From Cristatella mucedo (lineage: Eukaryota > Bryozoa > Phylactolaemata > Cristatellidae): a DNA stretch of 64,000 nt. Location: positions 5,775,501-5,839,500 of the forward strand of contig WPIO01000020.1 in assembly GCA_009760855.2 (NCBI GenBank), in the 5' to 3' direction. The position numbers and the translations under genes were made by a program. Under the pieces are notes generated by a model. The model was not told where the DNA came from, ran no database searches, and saw nothing but the letters and a program-made list of their open reading frames with translations. Of this stretch, positions 1-10,911 are shown in pieces; the first letter of the stretch is position 1, and every line of letters begins with the position of its first letter.

Positions 1-424
1 AATCCAAAAGTTTACCAATACCTCTCAAAAACTTCAAATCCTTTGGAGACCGTGCATTTAACTCTTATACTCTCTTCCTAAAGCCTGGAACGCACTCCTG
101 ACTTGCATCAGAACATCCCTTGACTTGACTACATTAAAAAAGCACTTAAAAACACACCTGTTTATGACAGCGTTTAGTAAGTGCCTGTGACTCGTTCTTC
201 ATGTGCTCATGCTTGCTGACACAGTGCATGCTGCTACTAACCACATCTGCATGCTGACCCAGTCCATTTCACCTCTAACTATGTTATTTATGTTGTTTAT
301 CAAGCATGATATTACTTACCATTCAATTGAGTTTCCTTTTGCAGCTTTTTCAAAGCGCCTAAAAGAGGTCGAGTGCTCTGACGTTGCCCATCAAAGGCAT
401 TACTAGTTTTATTATTATTATTTA
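1..424 (+). mobile_element. L2-like LINE, 3' end fragment (enters from left of window)
   Basis: The first bases match the last RT-ORF codons and 3' UTR of the L2-like LINE at 2,821-3,240, including the block ending in CGTGCATTTA and the spaced GTGCATGCTGC repeats of the 3' UTR. It ends in a short TTATTATTATT tail at about 405-423. The terminal hairpin is degraded (AAAGCGCCT kept, right arm lost), so this is an older copy. It directly abuts the left edge of segmental duplication copy A. Its 5' part lies outside the window. Confidence 0.8.
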
Positions 425-1731
425 GTTGCTACTAGCAGTAACTTTCAAGAATGATCATGGTAACCTGACAATGCAAGCATTTACTGTCAATGTTACCATC
501 AGTTCCCTACATATGGACTTTTAATCTTGTGGAATGCTTACTTACTTAATGCCAGATGTATTTTAAGCCCTATCAGAATCAATTTTTAAATATTAACAGG
601 GGTAGAGAAGACACATGATACTTTTTAAGCAGGCAAGTTCCAGTCACTTGTGGAAAATCTCCTGCTCGCAGATATTAATAGGGCTTTCTATAAGATTGGT
701 ATAATGAAGCAAAGATTGGCATGAAACCTGTGGTAAGACTGCCTGTGATTGGCAGTTGCAGTCGGCAAGAGCAATGATGTTTGGGGATCTCTTTTTGGGC
801 TACTAGGCCAGCTGTTGAAGCATCTAGTAATGTCCAGTAAAGCAAGCTTACACCGTGAGTTTTGCCTGCACCTAGGCGAAAGCAATCTACATTAAGGTGC
901 TTTGCCACTTCCGGCAAAAGACTCAAGTGAGATTCAATTACGAAAACGGGATCAGGCAAAGAAATGCATTCACAACCTATAAGATCGATTCCTCTCTAAG
1001 CACGTGTATTGAACATTCTTGTAAAATAAAGCAAAGATCCGCATGCAAAGTCGCACAACCATTATCGGTAGGATTTGCTGTCTTTTATTTTGCCACAGCA
1101 GTCATGTTAACCTGACGATCAATAGGGGAACCCACAGTTTTCACTGAGACAATTTAGCAACGCCCTATCCTGTGTTATGTTTCTTCTTTTGATAGCGTCT
1201 TAAATAAACTCATTTGACTTTGAATATTGACCAAAACCAGTCGCCTTATGTCAGAACTAAAACCTTGAGGAAGAGATAGGCTATAAGAACGACTCGTACT
1301 GTGACCACTGTACCATGTAAATCTCATTTTTATATCCGGATATGCTTTGCAGCTGTGCATAACGCAAGAAAATATGATTTAGTGCTGTTGCTTTACCTTA
1401 GGAAAATGGTGGCTATCTCGGCTAATTTAATTTGAAATCCAACCTTCAAACGTCATCTACGATGTTTGACGTCGTAACGGAATCTCTCGACCCCCTCCAC
1501 CCCATCAAGGATGGCCGTCACTGTGGGTTCCTCGTTGTGAATTAATTTCTCGCTGCCATATTCAATCTAATTGTAAATTGCTCATGTTTGTAGTGTCAAC
1601 AGGTGGTCCTAGTGAGTGATCAGAGACAAATTAGTATTAGCTCTCCTCTGCCGTTTTTTGCTGCACACCCGTGATTGAGGAATCGCTTAACCTCTGGCTT
1701 ATCCGATGCTGCTTCACATATGAGGTCACTG

Positions 1732-3005
1732 TATATCGAAACCTCACACCTTGCTAGTAAGTTCCAGTCTGGCTTTAGAGCTAATCACTCCACAGAGTCA
1801 GCATTGCTTCGGGTATACAACGACCTACTTAGGAATGCAGACATGGGTAGAGTGTCTCTTCTTGTTTTGCTCGATCTTTCGGCAGCTTTTGATACCATCG
1901 ATCACAAAGTACTTCTAGAGCGCCTCTCATCTCGCCTGGGCATCACTGGCACTGCTCTGCAGTGGTTCAGGTCCTATCTCAGTGGGAGACTCCAGAGTGT
2001 TGACGTGAATGGACAAAGATCATCTGAAGTACCTCTAAAATATCGAGTACCTCAGGGCTCTGTGCTAGGTCCGGTCCTTTTCACCGTTTATACTCTCCCT
2101 CTGGCTGATGTGATTGCCAAGCACAATCTAGGCTTTAACTTCTATGCGGATGACACTCAGTTGTACCTTTGCTTTGATCCCTCCCAGCCTTCGAGCACCT
2201 CAAATTCTCTCAACTCACTTGCTGCATGCATTGATGACATCCGATCATGGATGGCAGCAAATTTTCTAAAACTAAACGATGATAAAACTAACTTACTAGT
2301 TATGGGCAAACCTAGTGTTATTCAGAAATTGGAAAGGCTGACTTTCAAAATTGGCTCTGCCAGCATATCTCCAGTTGCATCAGCTCGAAATCTAGGTGTC
2401 ATATTCCAAAGCGACCTCTCGTTAGAAGACCACATCAGCTCCACAGTCAAATCAGCCTATTTTCAGCTTCATAACATTGCTAAAATTAGGGCTTGTTTAG
2501 ATAAGGATACCACGTCCAAGTTGGTCCACGCATTCGTGACACTCGTCTCGACTTCTGCAACTCACTGCTTACTGGCCTACCAGCATGTGCGATCAGGCGA
2601 TTGCAGCTGGTGCAAAACTCTGCAGCTAGGCTTGTCTGTCGTGAGCGTCGCAGTTGCCACATTACTCCACTTCTCGCCGACCTGCACTGGTTACCAGTCA
2701 AGCAACGGATTGACTTCAAGGTTTTGTCGCTCACTTTTAGGTCTCTTCATTCTATGGCTCCAGCCTATCTTTCAGATATACTACCCCATCAGGCAAAGCA
2801 TCGTACCACTCGCTTTTCGGAATCCAACAGTCTAGAAATACCTCGTACAAACCTTAAATCCTTTGGAGACCGTGCATTTAGCTCGTATGCTCCCACAGCC
2901 TGGAACTCCCTCCCGACCTGCATCAGAACATCCCCTGACCTGACCACATTTAAAAGAAACTTAAAAACATACCTATTTAGGACAGCATTTATTGGGTCCT
3001 TGTGA
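1732..3005 (+). pseudogene. L2-like reverse transcriptase, 5'-truncated, one frameshift
   Basis: Coding remnant of the LINE at 1,732-3,240. Translation begins in the RT fingers, runs through motif A, the PQG motif and the YADD catalytic box (about 2,141-2,170), and continues to about 2,540, where a 1-bp deletion ends the frame. The rest of the thumb and C-terminal domain (SAARLVCRERR, PLLADLHWLPVKQ, MAPAYLSDILP, AFSSYAPTAWNSLPT) continues in the frame read at 2,601-3,005. No endonuclease is present because the copy is 5'-truncated. Apparent extra codons upstream of 1,732 are host DNA. Confidence 0.9.
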
Positions 3006-3240
3006 TTCGTCCTCGATGTGCTTATGCGTGCTGACACTGTTCATGCTGCCACTAACCACATTTGCATGCTGACCCAGTGCATGTAACCCCTAACCATGTT
3101 ATTCATTTTGTTTGTTTTTCAAGCATGATTTTACTTACTATTCTATTGCGTATCACTTTGCAGCAAATGTAAAGCGCCTAGAAAGAGATTAAGTTCTCTG
3201 AGGGCGCTTTATCAAGTGCAATATTATTATTATTATTATT
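1732..3240 (+). mobile_element. L2-like LINE, 5'-truncated, young copy with target-site duplication
   Basis: A 1,509-bp insertion that starts inside the RT (residues YIETSHLASKF) and ends in (ATT)n. The uninterrupted site exists in copy B at about 51,130 (GGTCACTGTGAACTGC). Here ACTG occurs at 1,728-1,731 and again at 3,241-3,244, giving a 4-bp target duplication. RT motif A (AAFDTIDHK), PQGSVLGPV and YADDTQLY are intact. One base is missing near 2,541 (GTGACACTCG against GTGACATCTCG at 27,012), so the frame shifts and the C-terminal part runs in the frame of 2,601-3,005. The 3' hairpin is perfect (AAAGCGCC 3,171-3,178 with GGCGCTTT 3,203-3,210). Very close in sequence to 26,212-27,250. Confidence 0.93.
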
Positions 3241-3689
3241 ACTGTGAACTGCGATTTAACCATGGCACAACCAGCACTTTCATTGATGGCACACTTCACT
3301 GACGGCATGTCTAGCTGAAATGATTGGATAAATCTAGCATGATCGCCTTGAGCTAGACCACTCTCCAGGACCCAGGAAAAGTAGTCCCTCTTCAGTTTAG
3401 CCACTTTCGGAACTATTTTGATAAACTCTCAGCTTGCTAAGTGCACATAATTAGCTACTTAAGCTATTTTTATACGGTCGTCCTGCTCTCTATGACACTC
3501 AACCCTCGGACAGCAATTCATCAGGTCGGCCAAAGGAGCAGCTATCAGCACTGCCTTGTTTATAAACGTCACTCACCCTCCTCCTATTGGATAAGAGCCA
3601 TAAACTAGGAACATGCTCCGAACTTGACTAACTTCCTATTGGAACCTATATTAACTTCCTGATTCTGTCCGTTCGTATTAATACCGCCT
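3241..3689. other. Upstream region of the membrane-protein gene
   Basis: Non-coding on the plus strand as far as can be seen and collinear with about 51,137-51,610 in copy B. The first part overlaps the conserved minus-strand ORF. No clear promoter or exon was identified. An imperfect splice-donor-like CTGGTAAGC lies inside the downstream ORF at about 3,789, and copy B has CAGTAAGC at the same place, so the 5' limit of the real coding exon is uncertain. Confidence 0.35.
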
Positions 3690-5093
3690 TTGGAATCAGG
3701 TTCATCATTTAGGCCACACAGGCAGTCGCTGCTCTGCACTTCTTGGAACTCTTTCCAAACGGCACTCACCCTACATGTTACCGTAACCACTGGTAAGCTT
3801 ACAGCACATACCTTATATCAGTGGATCGAAATGATCCACTGGCGAGAAGGTGAGCCTGTCGTCGTCCGTTCAAAGTTTCTCACTTTGACAGTCATTTTAT
3901 TGAAGCATTGTTGCTTTTCGGTGGACGGTAGCCCATTAAACTCATTGGATTTGTCCAAGTGCTCGAATAGCATTGTCAGCATTGACCTCGCAGCGAATAT
4001 CTCTTGGCAATTCGTTCGTGCCGTCATACCGACTTCCCTGCCAATGACTCATGCATGTACGATAAACATATCAATCATATCCTCCGACCAAGCTACTACT
4101 CACATTTTGCCGGCGCCACCCAGGATGCTTCTGCTAAAGATTGACCGTGTGAAACTTGAGCAGCCAAAGCAAGCCTGCAATGGATCTGCTTCGTCGCTAG
4201 TTCTCCCCGTGGTGAACACCAGGACAGGCTTCGCAGACAACTTAGCCGATGCCGAGCATGTGTGGGCCAGTGAAACGCTGTCTATCTACTTGTATTTACC
4301 CCACATCCTTGGTGCTCCACGTGGCTCATTAACTTTCGCTTTCGTAGCACCATCTACTACCAACGCGTGTCAACATACTTCTAGCAGCAATGCCATTGTG
4401 GTTAAAGATGTTCATTATGTATTCGCTCCGGACCCGAAGAATGCCATGCTCCTACCGAACAATATGAAGTGCTCAGAAGGAAATAACTACACAATCAGCA
4501 TCGTGGCAGCCTCACCGTACGACCAGCTCTTTCTCACAGTGCTTGCTGCTCCTAGAGCAGAACGTTGTGAACGTCTGTGCTACAAGCATAAATGCTTTAG
4601 AAATAAGGAAACTTACAGTTTTATAAAGAAAGAATCGGTGACTCTTCGATACATTTTCGGAAAATGCAGCCATGTTGATGACATTTCTTCCGGATTTACC
4701 GTGACAATAGAGATTGGAAAGCAGCCCTCGCCCAATGATACTCCGACCGACACTCATTTGATAGCAGGACTATCGGCAGCTGCTGCCGTAGTCTTCGTGT
4801 CTGGCTTAATTGCAGGTATAGTTGTAATTTGTCGGCAACGTGATGCTATGCCGCTCACTCAAGCTCCTGCAGCTTCTCCTTCGGTACCAGATCATCCACT
4901 GCAGATATGGGATTCGTCAAATGTCCTAGTTCGTCATTTTGCTCCCCACGAATATTGCGATATAGGAAGGACTTCAGAAGCATCATATGGAGAGCTGGAT
5001 TCTGGAGCCATCGAGGCTATCAGGAGAGTTGGAGATAACTATTACAATTCGAGTGCAGCCGGAGAGCATGTATACAGCATACTAACATCATAG
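3690..5093 (+). CDS. Putative single-pass membrane protein, glycosylated ectodomain, tyrosine-containing tail
   Basis: Open reading frame of 467 codons, the longest non-transposon ORF in the window. The predicted ectodomain (about residues 1-356) holds five N-glycosylation sequons (NIS twice, NGS, NYT, NDT) and a cysteine-bearing block around KDVHYVFAP and ERCERLCYKHKCF. One hydrophobic helix spans about 357-381 (starts LIAGLSAAAA, ends VVIC) and is followed by RQR, giving a type I topology. The tail of about 86 residues contains YCDIG, YGEL, DNYY and a C-terminal HVYSIL. No signal peptide is visible. The ORF opens with TTG and the first ATG is at about 3,829, so an upstream exon or a different start is likely. 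Copy B at 51,610-53,060 and a remnant near 22,060 share the VHYVFAP block. I do not recognise the family. It might be a cell-surface receptor, but that is inference. Confidence 0.5.
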   Translation: MESGSSFRPHRQSLLCTSWNSFQTALTLHVTVTTGKLTAHTLYQWIEMIHWREGEPVVVRSKFLTLTVILLKHCCFSVDGSPLNSLDLSKCSNSIVSIDLAANISWQFVRAVIPTSLPMTHACTINISIISSDQATTHILPAPPRMLLLKIDRVKLEQPKQACNGSASSLVLPVVNTRTGFADNLADAEHVWASETLSIYLYLPHILGAPRGSLTFAFVAPSTTNACQHTSSSNAIVVKDVHYVFAPDPKNAMLLPNNMKCSEGNNYTISIVAASPYDQLFLTVLAAPRAERCERLCYKHKCFRNKETYSFIKKESVTLRYIFGKCSHVDDISSGFTVTIEIGKQPSPNDTPTDTHLIAGLSAAAAVVFVSGLIAGIVVICRQRDAMPLTQAPAASPSVPDHPLQIWDSSNVLVRHFAPHEYCDIGRTSEASYGELDSGAIEAIRRVGDNYYNSSAAGEHVYSILTS

Positions 5094-5630
5094 AGCAGCT
5101 GAGGTAGGAAATTCTAAGAAGGCTGCGTAGTAAAGACTGGACTAAAAGACGTTGTACGTAGGTTTAAAAATCAATCATGAATATTTACTTCAACTGATCG
5201 AAACTGTTTACCTTTCGAAGGTCAATCAACCCAATTATAGTTTACGACTCTGTTCTCTGGCATACTATCACTGCTTGAAGACGTCATCAAGCAATCAAAA
5301 ATGCTCGGACAATCTTAGTTCACGATTGCTAAAACTACATTTATTATTGTATAATGCCGTTCAAAGTCTTTATCTCTGGCAATGGTGCAAGTTCATAAGA
5401 GTTTTTTTATTTTTACTTATCTCATAACTGTCCCAATAGGTAATGTATTTTTATTCTATTTCAATAAAAGTACTGCAGTCAAACTAGTTCATGTATCTGT
5501 GAAGTTGAATCCATGTTACTGATATTTCCATTATTTATGAATGTTTTCTTGAATGAAACTAGCAATAAAGTACGTTGAATTTGTAATGCACCGTAAGTGA
5601 GCTTAATGTGTATCCTGTTAATTAACTAAT
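5094..5630. other. 3' flank of membrane-protein gene
   Basis: AT-rich sequence collinear with about 53,060-53,610 in copy B. It contains candidate polyadenylation signals (AATAAA at about 5,463 and AATAAAGT at about 5,564). The small ORF seen at 5,152-5,427 is not kept in copy B, so I do not call a gene here. Confidence 0.4.
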
Positions 5631-5699
5631 ATTGAAGGACACGAGACCTTGACCTCAGTCGTCTACACCTGACTCAAAACTCAGCAGCTTGTCAGATCG

Positions 5700-5949
5700 A
5701 ACGTTGACCAATAGCTATCGAATCCCCACACCTCTGTCAGAACTTTCCGTCTCTATGTCAATTATTAAATTGACTATCAAGATACTCTATGCAGTCCATA
5801 GGTCTCTTCACAGAGCTACACCAGCCAAACTATTCGACGTCCTTGCTTCACCGAGCTCTTCGATTGCCAGCCGGCTCTCTAGCCTGTCCTGTCAGCTACT
5901 GCATCCTCGTCAGATTACAAATGGATATGGTGCAGCAGCGGAAAAATAG
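5700..5949 (+). pseudogene. Possible very old CR1-like LINE C-terminal remnant
   Basis: A stretch reading RSLHRATPAKLFDVL and LLHPRQI resembles the C-terminal end of CR1/L2 reverse transcriptases (the 'SLH..AP.YL..LL' region). The same stretch is in copy B at about 53,760-53,938 in plus orientation with frame damage, so it predates the duplication. The similarity is short and could be chance. Confidence 0.3.
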
Positions 5950-5950
5950 A

Positions 5951-6700
5951 TAATATTATTAATAATAATAATAATAATCGACTTGATAAATCACCCTCTG
6001 AGAACTTAATCTCTTCCTAGGCGCTTTACATTTGCTGCCAATTGAAATGCAGTTGAATGGTAAGTAAAATCGTGCCTGAAAAACAAACTAAATGAATAAT
6101 ATGGTTAGGGGTGACATGCACGGGTCAGCATGCAAATGTGGTTTCTGGTAGCATGCACAGTGTCAGCACGCATAGGCACATCAAGTACGAATAACAGGGA
6201 CCCACTAAATGCTTTACTAAACAGATGTGTTTTTAAGTTACATTTAAATATGGCTAGGTCAGGGGATGTTCTGAAGCAGGTCGGGAGGGATTTCCAACCT
6301 TTGGGAGCATACCAACTAAATGCACGGTCTACAAAGGATTTAAGGTTTTTACGAGGTATTTGTAGGCTGTTAGATTCCGAAAAGTGAGTGGTACGATGCT
6401 CGGCTTGATAGGGGCGTATATCTGAGAGATAGGCTGGAGCGATAGAATCAAAAGACCTAAGAGTGAGCGACAAACCTTGAAGTCAATCCGTTGCTGGACT
6501 GGTAGCCAGAGCAGGTCTTCGAGAAGTGGTGAAATGTGGCAGCTGCTATGCTCACGACAGACAAGCCTAGCTACCGAGTTTTGCACCAGCTGCAATCGCC
6601 TAATCGCACATGCCGGTAGGCCAGTAAGCAGTGAGTTGCAGAAGTCGAGACGCAATGTCACGAATGCATGGACCCACATGGACGCGGTATCTTTATCTGA
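5951..6700 (-). mobile_element. L2-like LINE, 5'-truncated, inserted in copy A
   Basis: Minus-strand copy. (AAT)n at 5,951-5,979 is the 3' tail, followed inward by the 3' UTR and the RT C-terminal domain up to about the TTATCTGA motif at 6,700. Copy B is uninterrupted here (GAAAAATAG then GATTGGCTTTAGG at about 53,930-53,945). The frames at 6,105-6,473 and 6,329-6,679 are two pieces of one RT C-terminus (LRLDFCNSLLTGLPA, APAYLSDI) joined across a frameshift. The 3' hairpin is partly degraded, so it is older than the copy at 1,732. Confidence 0.88.
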
Positions 6701-8640
6701 TTATTTTCCCTAGGGAAAACCTAACATCCTCTGAACTTTACCAAAGACACGCCGGGTTTAAGCGTATTTTGCTAAGCATTGATGACGTAGCCTCGGCCCT
6801 CTGTCGAAACAGACAGGCAGCCTACTGAGATGCTCCCGATTGTCGCCATTTGAGGCCTGCTCAGCCGTGACTCTTTTCCACTGTGGCATGACCCGGGCAG
6901 CGAGAAGTTCTGCTGAAATGAGTCATTGGAACAGGAAGTCTTGGTGTCTGGCTTCGGCATGGAGCTAAGATAGAGCTGACAACCTAGAACCCCAAATTTC
7001 GAACAGCTTGGCCAAGGGAGGTGCCCTAACGGCACGGGTGAGATTAAAATTGTGGCTGTCGTGCATTCTGCTTGCCTCACACAACTTACGACTGTCTGCC
7101 TTAAAACTGCACACGCCCGCATGAGACAGCAAAAATAGGCTGCGGAAGAGGCATCATGCCTTACCACTACAGTTAAAGGAATTTCGAAGCAATGATTTCG
7201 TGGAATCGGGTTAAAAAGACAAATGCCAGAGCCGTCTGCATTCGTTAGAGTGGAGGGCATGGTAAGCTTTGGTGTGAAGAGGGGCTACCATCAACGTTTA
7301 GAGGGGCCTACGTGACTGTCTTCCGAGTTGCTCACTAGATTAACAAAAATGTTAATTAATGTCTAGCAACGGTTTCAATCCGGGGCCGTAGCAACCACTT
7401 TCACCATCTTTAAGTATTATTGTACACTTTTTGAGATCCAGAATGCTCGAGCAGGATTCCGGACAGAAGGCGATGAACGAAGTCCTTCTAAAGCACGGTC
7501 TTCTGACATTTGTTTCTGGGCGGGGCAGTTTCAAGCTATTTCTCTATGGGAACACTGATATATTTTCGGAGAATTATGCAAACCTGTGGTAGGTTAGCCT
7601 TTATGTGCATTATTAGGTTCCTCATGCTGGGGTTGAGGTATTTTATGGTTGCATTTAAGAACACTACCAGTCGTGACTATTTTGCTTTATTGCATTTATT
7701 GCCTTATTTATTTTATATATTATAATATTCATAACTTTTTTATTATTCCTAAATGACGGTGTAAGAATTTTTTCAAGGGGCTTAAAAGCTCATCTGATCA
7801 TTAGGTCTTCAGTACTCACATTCGGCGTTTGCTTCCACAAAAGGCCGTGACGTATGGTGTTCCCTCTCCACTGCCGAAGTCCTGGTTTTGAATCCTGCCA
7901 TGAACGACCCTTTTTGTGGCAATTTGGAAATAAGCCACTGGTTTTCCACTCTACAAATTTAAAAGCACACCCAGCTGAACGTGTTTATGGCATTAATTTG
8001 GCTGCTAACGTTGAGCCGGCAACAATTGCAAGAGCTGCCACCTGAGCACATGTTCAGCTCCTTTCCATACTTATCGCGATCCACCATTTCCTAAAGATCC
8101 TGAACGGCCTAAGCGATCAGAAAGTAGTGCAGCTCACAATTGGAGTGCTTCAGCGCCTGATTGAATTGCCTTAACTTCCTCGGAAAAGTCTGACGCTTAC
8201 CTGACGCTTCCCATGCGAAAGCATCGATGAGCACTTAACTTTAATTTAGGCTGCCAGCCTGCTCGGCAGAGCGGTAGCCAGTAGGCTGGCTGCTGGCTGC
8301 TATTAAGCTGAGCTTAATATTCTTCTGCAGTTCCCAAAGATCTTGCAGTGTGCAGCTTTCTCGATTTCATCATCACTGTCCTCAAAAGAGATGGCTTAGC
8401 TTACGATGATCGCCACGATATAGTCGTCCAAAACTACGTAAAGTGATTGGAGGCTTCTCTCGCTTAAGGACACACCTCCTCACAGTGCCCTGGTTTGGCT
8501 AAGGAGTTAAGGTGGTCGCCCATAGCAACTGAATTCAAGGGAACTGCATTAGAGGACTGAGATTATGACCTCATGCTGCATATTTCAAGCTTGCACCTTG
8601 ACTTATATGAAGTTCTCTTGAGGTACTATAAGACAGAGAT
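6701..8640. other. Duplicated non-coding stretch of copy A
   Basis: Collinear with about 53,940-56,330 of copy B, but copy B has about 420 extra bases at roughly 54,385-54,805. The 162-codon minus-strand frame at 6,772-7,260 is not preserved in B and is not called. A tRNA-like box (CCTGGTTTTGAATCCTG at about 7,882) and a SINE-A-like A-box sequence (GGTTTGGCTAAGGAGTTAAGG at about 8,493) suggest very old SINE debris. No gene is supported. Confidence 0.4.
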
Positions 8641-9680
8641 TGTTTATTTTAAATAATCTCTACTTATGGAACGCGATCCGGCATGGTAGCAAACCTAATG
8701 GTTCCAGGTCAGATCATGCCTGGCCTTGACCATCCTAACTAAGTCGCAGGGGTGCAACAGCAGACAATGTAGAATTTCCTTACCCTATTGACTCTGTCTG
8801 ATCAAAGTGAATGCCCAGTATATGCATGGGCTGCAAGTCGAACACCAAGCAATGGACAAAGCGCCAGGCTTTTCAAACCACGTTTAACCCGGAACAGAAG
8901 AAGCGGCTGTGGGTGCCACAGTGGACGGCTTGACAGTGACTCGATGTTATATCCTGACGACCCTAAGACGCCATGCTTCTGGTAGCAGTCCTCGAAAGGC
9001 GGTGCAGGGGAGTTACCATTTTCCTTGGTACAATCAATCAGCGACCGGCAGAACATAATGGAAGACAGAACTAATGCTGAGATCAGGTAATGGGTTATGC
9101 TAAGGCCTTGTTGTAATTCTTGACATTTCGGTCATGTCGGAATTCTTTCTTCAATAGGGCTACTAAAAGACTTATTGTGCTCTTTATAAGCAAGCTGACT
9201 GAGGTTGTTTTTTAAGCGGCCTCCATTTCAAAGTTAGTCGCCCAGCTCACAGTTGCCCAGCTCACGGGTGGAGCGCTATCACCTGTTCTAAGTATTTCTT
9301 TTATCCTCAGAAACCATGCTGCCCTCCCACTTCCCTAGCCATTCAAGTTTGAGGTTTCATCAAGCCTTTTGGCTTGTTGATGCGAGTCGTGGGTCAGAGT
9401 CCTACTGGAATTAAGCGGGACTTAATCCCGTATCTATTACGTCCTAAAAATATGTCAGACCACTCGATCATTTCTCTGATAACCACCGGTGGCGCCTAGC
9501 AGCAGTAGCGTAAAGATTGTAGTTGACCTCAAGGCAAAAAAAACGTTACGAGTTTTTTTGCGGGGCTTTTATCGAAGCTGAATAACTCAAACCCAGGCAG
9601 AGAAAGAGTCCAAAGTTGGCTATAGCAGACCCGGGTCGGTTAAAGCTTCATCAGATTTACAGACCAGATGTTCGCTAGCT
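8641..9680. other. Right end of duplication copy A (empty sites for LINE pair and hAT)
   Basis: Collinear with 60,950-61,966 of copy B. At about 8,645 there is no LINE, whereas B carries the nested LINE pair 56,344-60,945. At 9,680 there is no hAT element, whereas B has one starting at 61,967. No ORF here is kept in both copies. Confidence 0.6.
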
Positions 9681-10911
9681 ATTCCATTCTTCCGATTAAA
9701 CACCGTTGGCTATATAATCTTTGCTTAGCTAGCCCCCCCCCCCTGTGGAACTCCTTGCAGCAACTTTTAAACAACCGCATCTACTCTCCTGCTGCACATC
9801 CTACGAGCCGTCATGAGTTGCTACTTCCCAGTAGTTATTTTCACTCTCTCTTTGTTTAGTGAGTATAAGTTGGCAATGGAATGCTACCGAAACCTGCTTA
9901 GGCTTTAAGTGTGCTATAGAAATCTCTCTTTTGCACCCATGTAGTCTCATGGGCTTTGCCGAGTTACGCAAGATCACATTATGTAAAGACCGGCATTTAA
10001 TTGAATAAGTCGAGATGGGATATCAGAAATACGTAGACTGACTTGGATGTGGGCCATTAAGGCCAGGCCATTGGAAACCATTAAATGAAATTGCTTCAAC
10101 ACAATTGGATGACATTTAGTCACTAACCTTGACAGTATTTTTATCCGTAGAAATAAAAAAGACAACTGCTTGAAGGTATTTTCAAAACTAGCAGCTGTAT
10201 AAACTCTTAATTATTTAGGGCTGCAATCTGGATGTGGCCACTGAATGCCATAGGGTTTGAAAGTAAAAGAACAGTTACGTAAAATATGGTTGGCAATTAA
10301 ACAACACTATTGACTATAATTTGAAACACCAATAGCAGTTGCCTCAAGCCGTTTTAAAAACTGTAAGCTTTACTGCTGTTCGAAGGGTTTGGGCTGCCAT
10401 TTGGGCAGACTTATCCGAGGCCATAGCATGAGAATGGGCTGATAAAACCACTTGAAATATGTGAGTACACTTTCCATAATTGTTTCTGTATTTTTTAATT
10501 CAATCCGCAGTTACACAAAACATTCTGTAGAAGTAGCAACTGTATCGTAATTCAAACGTGTACAATGGCTGGCTATCACGAACCATTTCAAGTCATAGCA
10601 TTCGCATTCCCAATCGAATGAAGATCAATTGGCAAAGTAGTAGGATCATTTGGTATATTATTTAGAATCAACACCGCACTTTTAGGACTTGTGTATTGGT
10701 AATTGGAGTTGGAATTCCGTTAAGTCCGTGCAACGTAGAGAGTGAAAAACAATTATTAGGAGGACCGGACAGCGATACCAAACCGTCATAAAAAATAATA
10801 AAGATAATTTTTATAACGCCCTTAGAGAACGTAATTTCATGCATTTTATTTATGCTTCAAAGGAAGCATGATCGAATGGTTAGTGCTAGTATGGTCAATG
10901 ACAACAAGCAT
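9681..10911. other. No recognised feature
   Basis: Beyond the visible end of duplication copy A. A run of nine or more C at about 9,733 and only short unsupported ORFs are present. Nothing was recognised as a gene or repeat family. Confidence 0.4.

Larger units (their letters stand above)
1637..3415 (-). pseudogene. Small conserved minus-strand ORF, copy A, split by a LINE
   Basis: Joining 3,241-3,415 with 1,637-1,731 on the minus strand, i.e. removing the LINE at 1,732-3,240, gives a reading frame that matches the open 88-codon ORF at 51,045-51,311 in copy B from end to end. No indel is needed and the stop codon is the same. The start ATG of B is ATA here, and the LINE separates the last third. 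Shared residues include YFSWVLES, MPSVKCAINESAGCAM and the C-terminal VQQKTAE. Many differences change the amino acid, so purifying selection is not shown. The family is not recognised. Confidence 0.35.
441..9680 (+). repeat. Segmental duplication, copy A
   Basis: Collinear with 49,846-61,966. Matching anchors are ACTTTCAAGAAT (441 / 49,846), the TTGAGGAAGAGATAGGCT block (about 1,265 / 50,673), the 5'-side of the membrane-protein gene (3,690 / about 51,610), ACTACAGTTAAAGG-side blocks around 7,150 versus 54,810, ACTGAATTCAAGGG (about 8,527 / 56,216), GATCCGGCA (about 8,675 / 60,985) and the ACTCAAACCCAGGCAGAG block (about 9,587 / 61,875). Orientation is direct and the offset is about 49.4 kb before insertions. 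Copy A carries two LINE insertions that copy B lacks; B carries a LINE pair and a hAT element that A lacks. Divergence is clear by eye but was not computed. Confidence 0.9.

Noticed and set aside
2486-2734. Antisense frames within LINE RT (also 6,477-6,713, 26,946-27,212, 42,920-43,186, 57,302-57,568)
   Set aside because: The same antisense frame appears in every copy because the RT sequence is shared. It is a shadow of the coding strand.
6772-7260. 162-codon minus-strand frame
   Set aside because: Not preserved in duplication copy B (53,940-55,000), no recognisable domain, and composition like non-coding DNA.
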